From DATFUL01 sp041499035 (GTDB taxonomy: Bacteria; Patescibacteriota; Microgenomatia; UBA8517): a stretch of 64,000 nucleotides of DNA. The position numbers and the translations under genes were made by a program. The notes under the pieces were generated by a model. It ran no database searches, had not been told where the DNA came from, and was given only the letters and a program-made list of their open reading frames with translations. Where the stretch lies: assembly GCA_041499035.1 (NCBI GenBank), contig JBGQJK010000002.1, positions 1-64,000 of the forward strand. Direction: 5' to 3'. Positions within the stretch are counted from its first letter, which is position 1, and every line of letters begins with the position of its first letter. Shown one piece after another: positions 39,086-47,912 of the stretch.

Positions 39086-40339
39086 GTGATCAGGAACTTC
39101 AAGACACTGGAAAAATATTTAGTGGTTTCTTTTCTTTTTTTACTTCCAACACAGCTCGCCCTGCACTTTTGGCCCAATTGGGCATTTGTATTTGGGCTAC
39201 GGGTAGACATCCTCGCCCCCGCAATTTATTTAACTGACGTATTTATAGTCGCCCTTCTCATATTTAAAGTCTTTAAAGACAAAGAATTTTTCAAGCCTAT
39301 GACAAGCCGGAAAACTTACTTGGGCTTGTTTGTAGTCTTTGCCGTTATAAATTGTGTTTTTTCTTCATCTCCACCTGTGAGTGTTTATAGATGGTTTAAG
39401 GTGGCAGAGTATTCCTTCGCTGCCTATTATTTTTTTAGGCAAGACATTTTAAAACTTTCTTCAGTTATTAAGATTCTTTTTTGGTCCTCGATCACCTTTT
39501 CCTTAATAGGTATATTTCAATTTTTAAAAGGAGCGACCATTGGGGGCCCATTGTACTATTTAGGTGAGAGGACCTTTAATATGGGAACCCCGGGAATAGC
39601 TTTAGTTAGTTTAAACGGAGTAGAGCACCTGAGAGCATATTCAACCTTTTCGCACCCAAACTCACTGGCGGGATTTTTGGGGGCGGTGGTTCTTTTTATT
39701 CTTCTAAGCGGGAAATTAAGAAGAAGTTTTTTTAATTTCTTTGGACTATTAATAATACTCGTTTCATTTCTATTGTCGTTTTCTATATCCGCTTATTTGG
39801 GAATATTTTTAGCATTCTCCTTCTATTTATTTTCCAAGAATAAAGGATTTTTCAGGCGAGCCGTAATTACCTCATTTTTCCTACTCGTTCTCGGGAGTCT
39901 TTTATTACCTCTTCTTTCCCCATGGTTTCTGGAAAGATTCCCCTTTGTCGGACAAAACATCGGTGAGAGATTGGACCTGGCCTATCTTGCAGGAAAGATG
40001 ATAAGTCAAAGATTTTTGATTGGGGTGGGCTTGGGCACTTTTATAGTTAACCTACCTCTTTTCAAAGGTATTTTTTCCTATTCTTGGCTCTTGCAGCCGG
40101 TTCATAATATTTTTCTGCTCGTTTTGTCCGAAACGGGGATTGTTGGCCTTCTAATATTCTGTTTTGCGGTTTACAAAACTCTTGTTACGCAGCTGAAAAG
40201 TAAAACACTTTACCTGATCTTACCAGTTCTATTTATTTTATTTACGGGTCTTTTTGACCACTACACGCTGACCCTTCAGCAAAATATGCTGCTTTTTAGT
40301 ATCTTCATGGGCATATCTTTTAATGTTAAAATGGCCTAA
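39086..40339 (+). CDS. O-antigen ligase/polymerase-like membrane protein
   Basis: 417 residues with about ten transmembrane helices and the Wzy_C/WaaL-like loop: YSTFSHPNSLAGFLGAVVLF and the late NLPLF...QPVHNIFLLVLSETGIVGLLIF motif. These enzymes join glycan chains to a lipid or protein carrier at the outer face. It starts with GTG at 39086. It overlaps the next gene by one base. Specific acceptor unknown. Confidence 0.82.
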   Translation: MIRNFKTLEKYLVVSFLFLLPTQLALHFWPNWAFVFGLRVDILAPAIYLTDVFIVALLIFKVFKDKEFFKPMTSRKTYLGLFVVFAVINCVFSSSPPVSVYRWFKVAEYSFAAYYFFRQDILKLSSVIKILFWSSITFSLIGIFQFLKGATIGGPLYYLGERTFNMGTPGIALVSLNGVEHLRAYSTFSHPNSLAGFLGAVVLFILLSGKLRRSFFNFFGLLIILVSFLLSFSISAYLGIFLAFSFYLFSKNKGFFRRAVITSFFLLVLGSLLLPLLSPWFLERFPFVGQNIGERLDLAYLAGKMISQRFLIGVGLGTFIVNLPLFKGIFSYSWLLQPVHNIFLLVLSETGIVGLLIFCFAVYKTLVTQLKSKTLYLILPVLFILFTGLFDHYTLTLQQNMLLFSIFMGISFNVKMA

Positions 40340-40755
40340 TGCAAAACGGTCATATAACTATCCACACCGACGGCGGTTCCCGTGGGAATCCCGGGACTGC
40401 TGCCTGTGCTTTTGTAGTTGAGGAAGGGGATAGGGAAATTTATAGAGGTTCAAGATATTTAGGGCATAGAACCAACAATGTTGCTGAATATAGTGGAGTG
40501 TTACTGGCTCTAAAGTGGTTAGTAGAAAACAATAAACAGAACTCCTTTGTGAGCTTTTATCTTGACTCGGAACTTGTGGTGAAACAGATAAATGCAGTTT
40601 ATAAAGTTAAGGACGAAAATTTAAGAAACCTTTTATCCGAAGTTTTGTTTCTTCTAAAAAAGTTTGATGGCGAAGTGGTTTTTAAAAACGTTCCCCGCGA
40701 AAAAAACAAAATTGCAGACCTTTTGGTTAATCAGGAATTGGATAAAAATCTTTAA
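40339..40755 (+). CDS. Ribonuclease HI-family protein
   Basis: 138 residues with the RNase H core: HTDGGSRGNPG (first Asp), NVAEYSGVLLAL (Glu), FYLDSELVVKQIN (Asp) and NKIADLLVN (last Asp), so all four metal-binding acids are present. It hydrolyses RNA in RNA-DNA hybrids; RnhA-like proteins of this short type also occur as reverse-transcriptase-like annotation. Coupled to the O-antigen ligase-like gene. Confidence 0.92.
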   Translation: MQNGHITIHTDGGSRGNPGTAACAFVVEEGDREIYRGSRYLGHRTNNVAEYSGVLLALKWLVENNKQNSFVSFYLDSELVVKQINAVYKVKDENLRNLLSEVLFLLKKFDGEVVFKNVPREKNKIADLLVNQELDKNL

Positions 40756-40863
40756 CTGCCTTTGGGATACTTTCGTGTGAAAGTTTCACGTCAGGTATTA
40801 GGTTCAAAATCTTTTAGTCCCAATTTCTTGTAGAATTAAATACTACGCTGTTGCGGTAATATA

Positions 40864-43503
40864 ATGGCTGACATGAATAGAGAATCAAAACTTCTGGTTT
40901 GTCTTTTTTCCGACCCGAACTTTTTAGCTATTACTATTCTGGAGAACCTTCTTGCTAAGAATTGTTTAGTAAAGATTGTTACAGGGAACAAACGTCTCTG
41001 GAGTGAAAAAACACAGCACATTTCACAAACAGGAAGATTCTCTTTCATAGGTCTTGAAGAATATAAGCAGTTTGGGAATTTTTCATACGCAATATTTTGT
41101 GGAGGTTTCCTAAAGAAAGAGACCGCTTACACCGATTTTAAAAAGTTTATATCTAACAAAAACTTCGGGGACGCCAAAACCCTGGCAATCTTTCCTTTTG
41201 AAACATTTTCACTTAAAAGGAGCAGCAAAATTGCGATAAGCGGGAATGCCGGAATTATCTACTTGGGTGATCTTATGGGACCCCGGATTGATCTCTCTAG
41301 CGATCTTTTAGTTCCATCATTAATAAACGAAATGGTTACCCAAAGGTCCGTAACCTTAGGAGTAGGGGAGCTTTTTTATCCGCTTTTTATAGCGGACGCG
41401 GGCAGAGTTATCGTTAAGTGGTTGCTGTCGTTTGGCCCTTATGGTAAAGACACTTTTCTTTTAGGCAAGCAGGTTTCAAGCGGAGATTTTTGGAAACAAA
41501 ACCTAAAGTCTTTCCCGGATCTAAAAATTCTTTATGATACCGATATCGAAACCCGTTTTATTCCAAAGGGCTATGAAACACAATATATAAACTCAAATTT
41601 AAACATTTGTCTCAACGAGACATACAAGTGGATAATAAAAGAGAAGATTTCGGGAGCTACAAAACAAACGAAAAATCTTGCGCCTAAAAAAGCTAAGATA
41701 AGAAAACCTTCACGGCTCAGGTTTTTAAGACCTTTTCTTATACCTTTTTTTGTAGTTTTATTTTTTCCACTTATCACCTCGATTATATCCGGCGGTCTTT
41801 TATACCTATCTTATAAACAGTTCCTCTCGGAGAAAATACCGAGTGCCCAAAATACTGCGCTACTGGCAAAGACTGTTTTTGTTATTGGAAAGTCGGAGAG
41901 CGATCTGTTGAGTATATTACCTTTAATAGGTAAACCCTTTAAGGAAACCTCTTATATTTCCAAGGCTGGCGAAACTCTGTCCGATATGGCGGTTAATGCT
42001 ATGCCGATTCTGGATACGGCTCGTAGTATGGTGCTTACCATTTTAGGCACAGGGGTATATGACGTAAAAGCTCCTTCTCAGGAAATAAAGACGGGGATGG
42101 AATATATATATAAAGATATTTCTATCTTTGAGATTATTACTAAAGAAAAGGCTGGCCAAGGCGTCCTCTCCGCAAAACAAGTGCTTCAGGTTTTAGACCT
42201 CGCTAAACTAAAGACTCTTTCTCGGGGGGGGAGCCTTCTTGCGGGGCAGTTGCCTTTGATCTTAGGTGCGGATACGGACAAAAATTATTTGGTGCTTTTT
42301 GAAAACAACATGGAGCTTAGGCCTACCGGCGGATTTGTAGGTTCATACGGAATTGCAAATTTTGGCGGGGGAAAATTAAATGGGTTGACAATAAACGATA
42401 TTTATTCAGCCGACGGGCAGCTTAAGGGCCATATAGAGCCCCCGGCGCCCATTAAGACTTATTTAAATGAAGCAAACTGGTGGTTTAGAGATAGCAACTG
42501 GGATCCGGACTTTCCTACCTCAGCTGAGCGTGCCGAGTGGTTTTTGGGCAAAGAAATGAATCAGAATGTCGACGGGGTTATTGCGGTCGATTTGGAACCC
42601 ATTAAGAGCCTTCTAAAATACACGGGCCCGATTTTTTTGCCCGACTACAATTTAACCGTAAACTCTGATAATTTATATGAAAAGACACAGGAAGAAGCAC
42701 AGTCTGATTTTTTCCCGGGATCAAGGAAAAAAGCAAGCTTCTTAACGGCTCTTTCAAGGTCTCTTCTGGGTGAAGTGCCGAAGCTGAGTTCGATTAACAG
42801 AGTTTTGACATTGAAAGCTTTATACGAAAGCCTGAACGGGCGCCATATTCAGGTTTATCTTCATGATCAAAATTCGGAGGCTGCGCTAGACAGCCTGGCT
42901 TGGGATGGAAAAATTCAATCATATTCTTGTGGTGACAGTTGTTATTCAGATTTCTTTGGGGATGTTGAAGCAAATGTTGGCGTTAACAAGTCCAATTATT
43001 TTGTAAGCAGAAAGTTTGATTTTAAAGTAAATATAAGTCCCCAAAAAATTTCCAGACAACTTACGATTAGCCTTACTAATTCCTCTAATCCCTCCCTCGG
43101 GCCCTCGGGTGTTTATAAACCCTACTTGAGGCTTCTGATCCCTACCGACTCGGAACTTTTAGGCGTTAAGGTTGTGAGCAGTGGAAACGAAAAGATCTTA
43201 ACTCCCGATATAACCCGGGAAAAAGGCCGGCAGGAGGTAGGGGTGTATTTCGAGATGACTCCAGGACAAAAAGATGACATTGAGTTTATGTGGCAGAACA
43301 CTATTTCTCCTGAACCTGCAATAAAAAGTTATGGCCTGTTTGTTAGAAAGCAGGCTGGAGTTGACGCAGATCCAATAACAGTTCAATTTACGGGAACGAG
43401 GAACGTTCAGAGCCAGCCGGTGTTTTCCTTGACCAAGGAGGGTGTTTACACGTATAATACTGCCTTAGGCAAAGACCTCTTTGCGAGATTAACCTGGAAG
43501 TAA
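40864..43503 (+). CDS. DUF4012 membrane protein with Rossmann-like N-terminal region
   Basis: 879 residues. Residues 1-230 look like a degenerate nucleotide-binding epimerase-type fold (KLLVCLFSDPNFLAITILENLL, VKIVTG). A basic stretch (275-293) precedes a transmembrane helix at about 298-320. The exported part carries DUF4012: NYLVLFENNMELRPTGGFVGSYG and DGVIAVDLEPIKSLL, as found in many Patescibacteria and Gram-positives. The function of DUF4012 is unknown; a role in exported polymer attachment, near LytR-like proteins, is only a suggestion. Confidence 0.8.
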   Translation: MADMNRESKLLVCLFSDPNFLAITILENLLAKNCLVKIVTGNKRLWSEKTQHISQTGRFSFIGLEEYKQFGNFSYAIFCGGFLKKETAYTDFKKFISNKNFGDAKTLAIFPFETFSLKRSSKIAISGNAGIIYLGDLMGPRIDLSSDLLVPSLINEMVTQRSVTLGVGELFYPLFIADAGRVIVKWLLSFGPYGKDTFLLGKQVSSGDFWKQNLKSFPDLKILYDTDIETRFIPKGYETQYINSNLNICLNETYKWIIKEKISGATKQTKNLAPKKAKIRKPSRLRFLRPFLIPFFVVLFFPLITSIISGGLLYLSYKQFLSEKIPSAQNTALLAKTVFVIGKSESDLLSILPLIGKPFKETSYISKAGETLSDMAVNAMPILDTARSMVLTILGTGVYDVKAPSQEIKTGMEYIYKDISIFEIITKEKAGQGVLSAKQVLQVLDLAKLKTLSRGGSLLAGQLPLILGADTDKNYLVLFENNMELRPTGGFVGSYGIANFGGGKLNGLTINDIYSADGQLKGHIEPPAPIKTYLNEANWWFRDSNWDPDFPTSAERAEWFLGKEMNQNVDGVIAVDLEPIKSLLKYTGPIFLPDYNLTVNSDNLYEKTQEEAQSDFFPGSRKKASFLTALSRSLLGEVPKLSSINRVLTLKALYESLNGRHIQVYLHDQNSEAALDSLAWDGKIQSYSCGDSCYSDFFGDVEANVGVNKSNYFVSRKFDFKVNISPQKISRQLTISLTNSSNPSLGPSGVYKPYLRLLIPTDSELLGVKVVSSGNEKILTPDITREKGRQEVGVYFEMTPGQKDDIEFMWQNTISPEPAIKSYGLFVRKQAGVDADPITVQFTGTRNVQSQPVFSLTKEGVYTYNTALGKDLFARLTWK

Positions 43504-43507
43504 AAGT

Positions 43508-44206
43508 ATGGACAAAAAAGTATTAAAAGCGGAACAAAGAAAATTAAGCGGGAGAAAAGTGAAAACCTTGCGTACCACGGGCCTCATCCCAGGAAATATT
43601 TATGGAAAAAAGACCAAATCTTTGGCCGTCCAGGTTGATAAAAAAGAGTTTGAGAAGCTTTACAAGGAAGTCGGGGAAACCGGGTTGGTTACACTTCAAG
43701 TAGGCAGTGATGAGCGGCCCGTTCTTGTTAACAATGTTCAGGTGCATCCCGTTACGGACGAGCCTATACATATTGATTTTAGACAAGTTGATCTTAAGGT
43801 AAAAGTCACAGCTGAAGTTCCTGTAGAAGTAGTGGGCGAGTCGCCTGCAGAAAAACAGGGGATTGGAACCGTTGTTCAATACCTTAAAGAAGTCGAGATT
43901 GAAGCCCTCCCCTCGGATTTACTCGAGAAGTTTGAGATTGACGCTTCAATTCTCGCTGAAGTTGATCAGGCAATTTACGTGAAAGACTTGAAAGTAGATG
44001 CCTCGAAAGTTGAGATTAAAACAGGGGCCGAGGAAATTGTAGTAAAGGTTGAACCTCCTCAAAAAGAGGAAGTTGTGGAAGTTCCAGTAGTTCCTGTAGA
44101 AGGTGAAGTCCCGGCAGAGGGAGCGCCTGTAGCCGAAGGTCAAACACCTGGTGAGCAACCCGCCTCAGCTGAAGCTCCGTCGGGCAAGGAAGAACCTAAG
44201 GCCTAG
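43508..44206 (+). CDS. rplY: 50S ribosomal protein L25 / general stress protein Ctc
   Basis: 232 residues. The L25 domain (RKLSGRKVKTLRTTGLIPGNIYG) and the C-terminal beta domain TL5/Ctc (VPVEVVGESPAEKQGIGTVVQ) are present, followed by an unusually long Pro/Glu/Ala-rich tail of about 45 residues. It binds 5S rRNA. Convergent with the next gene, overlapping it by 11 bases. Confidence 0.93.
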   Translation: MDKKVLKAEQRKLSGRKVKTLRTTGLIPGNIYGKKTKSLAVQVDKKEFEKLYKEVGETGLVTLQVGSDERPVLVNNVQVHPVTDEPIHIDFRQVDLKVKVTAEVPVEVVGESPAEKQGIGTVVQYLKEVEIEALPSDLLEKFEIDASILAEVDQAIYVKDLKVDASKVEIKTGAEEIVVKVEPPQKEEVVEVPVVPVEGEVPAEGAPVAEGQTPGEQPASAEAPSGKEEPKA

Positions 44207-44474
44207 TATAGTTTGGATCGATCTCCATTGCTTTATCCAACTTTCCTGTTTCAATCCATCCGGGCACATAGCTTGGGTTTTTATCCAAAAAAACTTCCCA
44301 AAAGTCTGTTGACTTATTTTGAGTCTCCGCCGCCAAAACCTTGACTTTTTTAGGTCTTAAATATGTGCTAATATTTATTAAGGTTAGAAGAAGAGTAAAG
44401 AGTAGAGCAACGTAGATAAATAACTCTTTGGAAGCCATTTTGAGAGCATCGTTCTTGTTAGCAGTTTTGGGCAT
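44196..44474 (-). CDS. Single-pass membrane protein of unknown function
   Basis: 92 residues from the ATG at 44474, which has TACAAT eight bases upstream. One transmembrane helix (LFIYVALLFTLLLTLINIS) and a short exported tail, ending FLDKNPSYVPGWIETGKLDKAMEIDPNYTRP, which looks like one tetratricopeptide-type unit. It is in a divergent arrangement with the following gene, only 34 bp between start codons. Confidence 0.65.
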   Translation of the reverse strand: MPKTANKNDALKMASKELFIYVALLFTLLLTLINISTYLRPKKVKVLAAETQNKSTDFWEVFLDKNPSYVPGWIETGKLDKAMEIDPNYTRP

Positions 44475-44508
44475 TTTCAAGTATTGTAAAAACATGCTAC
44501 TATAAATC

Positions 44509-45039
44509 ATGGACGCAAACAATTCACAACCAACAGGGGGTAATTCAAATTTAAATAAGATAGAGGAAGATTTGCAAAAACTGACTAAAGAAGCTGCGTC
44601 GACTGCGCCGGTCGCAGCCGAAGTTCCTGCACAAACTAGTCAAGAAATCCCTGCAGTAGAACCGCTGACGCCTGTTTCCCCGCAGCCCGCACCTGTTTCG
44701 GTTGAACCGGTTAACGTTTCCACTACTCCAGGAGAGACTCCGCCCCCGCCGCCGAATGTCCCGGTAGAAGGTGATAAAAAGGGTATGCCCTTGATGACCA
44801 TTGCTATGGGAATTTTGATACTGGCACTGGTTGTTGTAATCGGTTATGTAGTTTACGTTAAAGTTACAACTCCCGCTGCGCCTGCAGCAGTACAAACAGT
44901 AGACACTCCTCAACCGACAGATGTTCCTGTTACCGATGTAACCCCGGCTCCCGACGCGGCAGCAACACCGGCTGATGCAGTGGTTCCTACCGATACTCCG
45001 GCTGCTACCGACTCCGCGCAACCGAGCCCTACCCCTTAG
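44509..45039 (+). CDS. Pro/Thr-rich single-pass membrane protein
   Basis: 176 residues: a Pro-rich cytoplasmic half, one transmembrane helix (LMTIAMGILILALVVVIGYVVYV, about 93-115), and a Pro/Thr/Ala/Asp-rich exported tail of about 60 residues. A low-complexity linker or surface stalk; function unknown. A TACTAT box lies five bases before the ATG. The 3' end overlaps valS by 11 bases, convergent. Confidence 0.7.
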   Translation: MDANNSQPTGGNSNLNKIEEDLQKLTKEAASTAPVAAEVPAQTSQEIPAVEPLTPVSPQPAPVSVEPVNVSTTPGETPPPPPNVPVEGDKKGMPLMTIAMGILILALVVVIGYVVYVKVTTPAAPAAVQTVDTPQPTDVPVTDVTPAPDAAATPADAVVPTDTPAATDSAQPSPTP

Positions 45040-47182
45040 GCCAACTAGAAGTTATTAGAAGATCCTTGTTTCCCATTTCGTGCCAGATTTGTTCTGTGAC
45101 AAAAGGCATAAAGGGGTGAAGAAGTTTCAAGAAAGTTTCTAGTCCTTTAATCATAACGTCTCTATCTATCATTCCGACTTTTGTATGTTCTATACAAATA
45201 TCGCAGTACCAATGCCAAAATTCATCATAAAGCTTTTCAGAAGCAAGGTTTAGTTGATACTTTTCTAACAACAATGAAACCTCTTCAATGATTTTCTTGA
45301 TCCTTTTGTTGAATTCATTGTTTTCACTTCCTGGGTTTTCACCGGATTTATTAGACTGAAGCATAAATAAAAACCTCGCAGCATTCCAGATTTTATTTGA
45401 AAAGTTTCTCATACCCTTTACCTTATCTTCAGATAGAATTACTTTTCCACCCGCCGGGGAGCCATAGAGAAGCGACATCCTTAATGCGTCGGCGCCGTAC
45501 TTATCTACAAAATCCAGTGGGTTAACCACATTGCCCTTACTTTTACTCATCTTTTGGCCTTTTGAATCGGCAAGCATGCTCCAAAGGTAAACATCTTTAA
45601 AAGGAATTTCCTTTTTCAAGTAGAGCGAAAAAAGAATCATTCTGGATACCCAAAACTTAAGAATATCGGAAAGAGTTGCCATAAGGTCAGTTGGGAAGCG
45701 GGTTTTAAATTCATCTTCTTTTAGCGTGACCATTGGCCATTGACCTGAAGAGAACCAGGTGTCAAAAGTGTCTGTCTCGGGCAAATATTTACCTTTGGGT
45801 TTTCCTCTACTTACTATATATTTTGCGCTTGCGGGTGCTCTTACGGACTGAAGGCCTTTTTCCACATCACCGAAATCAAAGTCTGATACTTTACCAAACT
45901 TCTTTTCTCGATCTTTTCCGATGAAGGAAACTTGTAAATCAGGATTGTCAGAAACGGAATACCAAACTGGGATTTGAATCCCCCAAACTATTTGTCTGCT
46001 GATCGGCCAGTCGTGCATGATATCAAGCCAAGTCAGCATATGCCGCTTAAATTTCTTGGGGTAAAACTTAATTTCGTCTTTTTCTACAACCTCTTTAACC
46101 TTTTCTTTGAGCGTTTCTACTTTTATAAACCAATTCGGTATAGTTAGGGGTTCAAGAACATGACCGCATTTGTAACATGTGATTACGTTGTGTGTATAGT
46201 TTTCGTCAACTTTTTCTAAAAGGCCTTTCTTTTTTAGGTCTTCGACTACCTTTACCCTAGCTTCCATAACTTTCATTCCTGCATAAGGTCCAGTTATACT
46301 TGTGAGCCTACCCCTAAAGTCGATGACGCTTTTTATTTCAAGTCCATGCCTTTTACCCATTTCGAAATCGGTTGGGTCGTGTCCTGGCGTTACTTTAACT
46401 ACGCCGGTCCCGAAAGCTGGATCTACCGATTCGTCCTCAATTACTTTTAGTTTAAATTTACCCAAAAGTCCTTCGACTTCAATTTCTTTGCCAACCCATT
46501 TTTTGTATCTTTTGTCTTTAGGGTTTACTGCTACCGCCGTGTCACCGAATTTAGTTTCAGGTCTTACTGTAGCCAAAGTAAATGGCCCGTACTTTATATA
46601 ATAGAGGGGATCTTTTTGTTCGACATGTTTTACTTCGAGTTCTGCTAAAGAAGTGCCATCGTGGACGCAGTAGTTGACGATATAACTATCTCTATATACC
46701 AGACCTTCAGCTTCCATCTTCTTGAAGGTCTCAAAAACCTGATTGATTACGTTTTCATCGAGCGTAAAGACGCTTCTATCCCAATCAGCGGAGAAACCAA
46801 GGCGCTTAAATTGTTCAAAAATAAGTCCGGAATTGTTTTTGACAAAATCAAAAATGTTTTGATATAAAGTCTGGCGGTCAAAGTCCATTCTGGATTTACC
46901 TTCCTTGGCCAATTGTTTTTCGTAAACATACTGCGTCTCAAAGCCAGCGTGATCCATTCCCGGAATCCAAAGTGCGGAATAGCCATTCATTCGTTTGTAG
47001 CGGATCAAGATGTCGTCCACTGTGTACATTGCATGCCCGGCATGAAGTGAGGCATTGGCGTTTGGTGGGGGCATTAATATTGTATAGGGAGTACCCGTCT
47101 TACTTGCTTTAAATGCGCCGGACTCCTCCCATTTTTTATAAATTTCGCTCTCAAATTTTTTGTGATCGTATTGAGGATCCAT
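45029..47182 (-). CDS. valS: Valyl-tRNA synthetase
   Basis: 717 residues. Class I motifs are PNANASLHAGHA (HIGH-type) and KMSKSKGN; the editing domain has TLATVRPETKFGDTAVAVNP; GMDHAGFETQ and the zinc-type CYKCGHVLEP are also seen. It charges tRNA-Val and hydrolyses misactivated threonine. Shorter than the usual 860-950 residues: the C-terminal coiled coil found in most bacterial ValRS seems absent, since the frame ends soon after the anticodon-binding helices. Confidence 0.95.
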   Translation of the reverse strand: MDPQYDHKKFESEIYKKWEESGAFKASKTGTPYTILMPPPNANASLHAGHAMYTVDDILIRYKRMNGYSALWIPGMDHAGFETQYVYEKQLAKEGKSRMDFDRQTLYQNIFDFVKNNSGLIFEQFKRLGFSADWDRSVFTLDENVINQVFETFKKMEAEGLVYRDSYIVNYCVHDGTSLAELEVKHVEQKDPLYYIKYGPFTLATVRPETKFGDTAVAVNPKDKRYKKWVGKEIEVEGLLGKFKLKVIEDESVDPAFGTGVVKVTPGHDPTDFEMGKRHGLEIKSVIDFRGRLTSITGPYAGMKVMEARVKVVEDLKKKGLLEKVDENYTHNVITCYKCGHVLEPLTIPNWFIKVETLKEKVKEVVEKDEIKFYPKKFKRHMLTWLDIMHDWPISRQIVWGIQIPVWYSVSDNPDLQVSFIGKDREKKFGKVSDFDFGDVEKGLQSVRAPASAKYIVSRGKPKGKYLPETDTFDTWFSSGQWPMVTLKEDEFKTRFPTDLMATLSDILKFWVSRMILFSLYLKKEIPFKDVYLWSMLADSKGQKMSKSKGNVVNPLDFVDKYGADALRMSLLYGSPAGGKVILSEDKVKGMRNFSNKIWNAARFLFMLQSNKSGENPGSENNEFNKRIKKIIEEVSLLLEKYQLNLASEKLYDEFWHWYCDICIEHTKVGMIDRDVMIKGLETFLKLLHPFMPFVTEQIWHEMGNKDLLITSSWPKG

Positions 47183-47290
47183 GGCTGTATTGCTTTGCCC
47201 TTCCGAAGCTTTATGCGAAGGAGGGTAGCATCAGGTTATATTCTATCATCCGAGTTTGCATTTTGCAGAGGGAGCGAGTAATATCTGAGC

Positions 47291-47530
47291 ATGCAAGAAT
47301 TTGGATCGTCACAGGCAAGAAAAGCGAATCTTTTATGCACTGATTCATCTTGTGAATTAAATGAAACAGAATCCCAACTACGGCCAGTTGAGGAAGTAAT
47401 TGCTCTAGCTATGGAACACGATAAATTGGTAGGACATGAGGCTGTTGTAGTTCGCCACGATGATAGCCACCCGCTTACTTCAGAAGAAGGAACAAAAGCC
47501 TGGATTGCAACTGGTACACTCCTTGTGTAA
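47291..47530 (+). CDS. Small hypothetical protein, 79 residues
   Basis: A polar acidic protein (EEVIALAMEHDKLVGHEAVVVRHDD..EEGTKAWIATGTLLV) without membrane segments or known motifs. Divergent from valS; a 108-bp gap lies between them, with TATATT/TAGAAT-like boxes for valS on the other strand. The gene is supported only by its coding-like composition. Confidence 0.45.
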   Translation: MQEFGSSQARKANLLCTDSSCELNETESQLRPVEEVIALAMEHDKLVGHEAVVVRHDDSHPLTSEEGTKAWIATGTLLV

Positions 47531-47539
47531 ACCTTTTAT

Positions 47540-47632
47540 TTATTTCTTTTTAAGCGTCTTGAAGATTAAAAAACCCAAAATTGCCAGGAAGATTGAAACA
47601 ATGGCAGATAGAATAGTCACGCTTACCGTCAT
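47540..47632 (-). CDS. Very small transmembrane peptide, 30 residues
   Basis: ATG at 47632 to TAA at 47540 encodes a hydrophobic helix (VTILSAIVSIFLAILGFLIF) with a basic tail KTLKKK. It has the look of a real single-helix small protein, and fills the gap between two short plus-strand genes. Below the usual length limit for gene finders; function unknown. Confidence 0.4.
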   Translation of the reverse strand: MTVSVTILSAIVSIFLAILGFLIFKTLKKK

Positions 47633-47690
47633 TTGTTAATTTTAGCACCCAAACTTGATTTTTGCAGAATGAAGCATATGATTGGGCTAT

Positions 47691-47912
47691 ATGGAGTTTG
47701 CTAAACCGGGATATCCCGAGGAACGTTTGTACAATTTAACCTTGGCGATTAGAGATGGTTTATTGGCAGAAAGGCAACAACCACAAGGTTCTATTACACT
47801 CATTTACAGTTTTGAACTTCTAAGAGAGGCGGCAAAAAAAACCGGTGATTCCAAAACGGAAGAAGAAGCAAATGCCCTTGTAGAGTACTTGTATAAATCA
47901 CAACAGCCTTAA
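47691..47912 (+). CDS. Small hypothetical protein, 73 residues
   Basis: An alpha-helical protein (YNLTLAIRDGLLAERQQ, then EEEANALVEYLYKS) starting at the ATG 47691, eight bases after a TATGAT box. It overlaps the end of tsaD by 15 bases, convergent. No family recognised. Confidence 0.45.
   Translation: MEFAKPGYPEERLYNLTLAIRDGLLAERQQPQGSITLIYSFELLREAAKKTGDSKTEEEANALVEYLYKSQQP

Noticed and set aside
40769..40790. Short palindromes ACTTTC-GTGT-GAAAGT and GTGAAA-G-TTTCAC before the DUF4012 gene
   Set aside because: Six-base stems without T run or nearby consensus; too short to call an operator or terminator.
44551..45021. Minus-strand open frame of 156 codons opposite the Pro/Thr-rich membrane protein
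   Set aside because: Arg/Cys/Gly-rich translation typical of the complement of Pro/Ala/Thr repeats; not a real protein.
47183..47290. Possible T-box leader upstream of valS
   Set aside because: The conserved antiterminator sequence (TGGNACC) and terminator are not there; the gap is only 108 bp.
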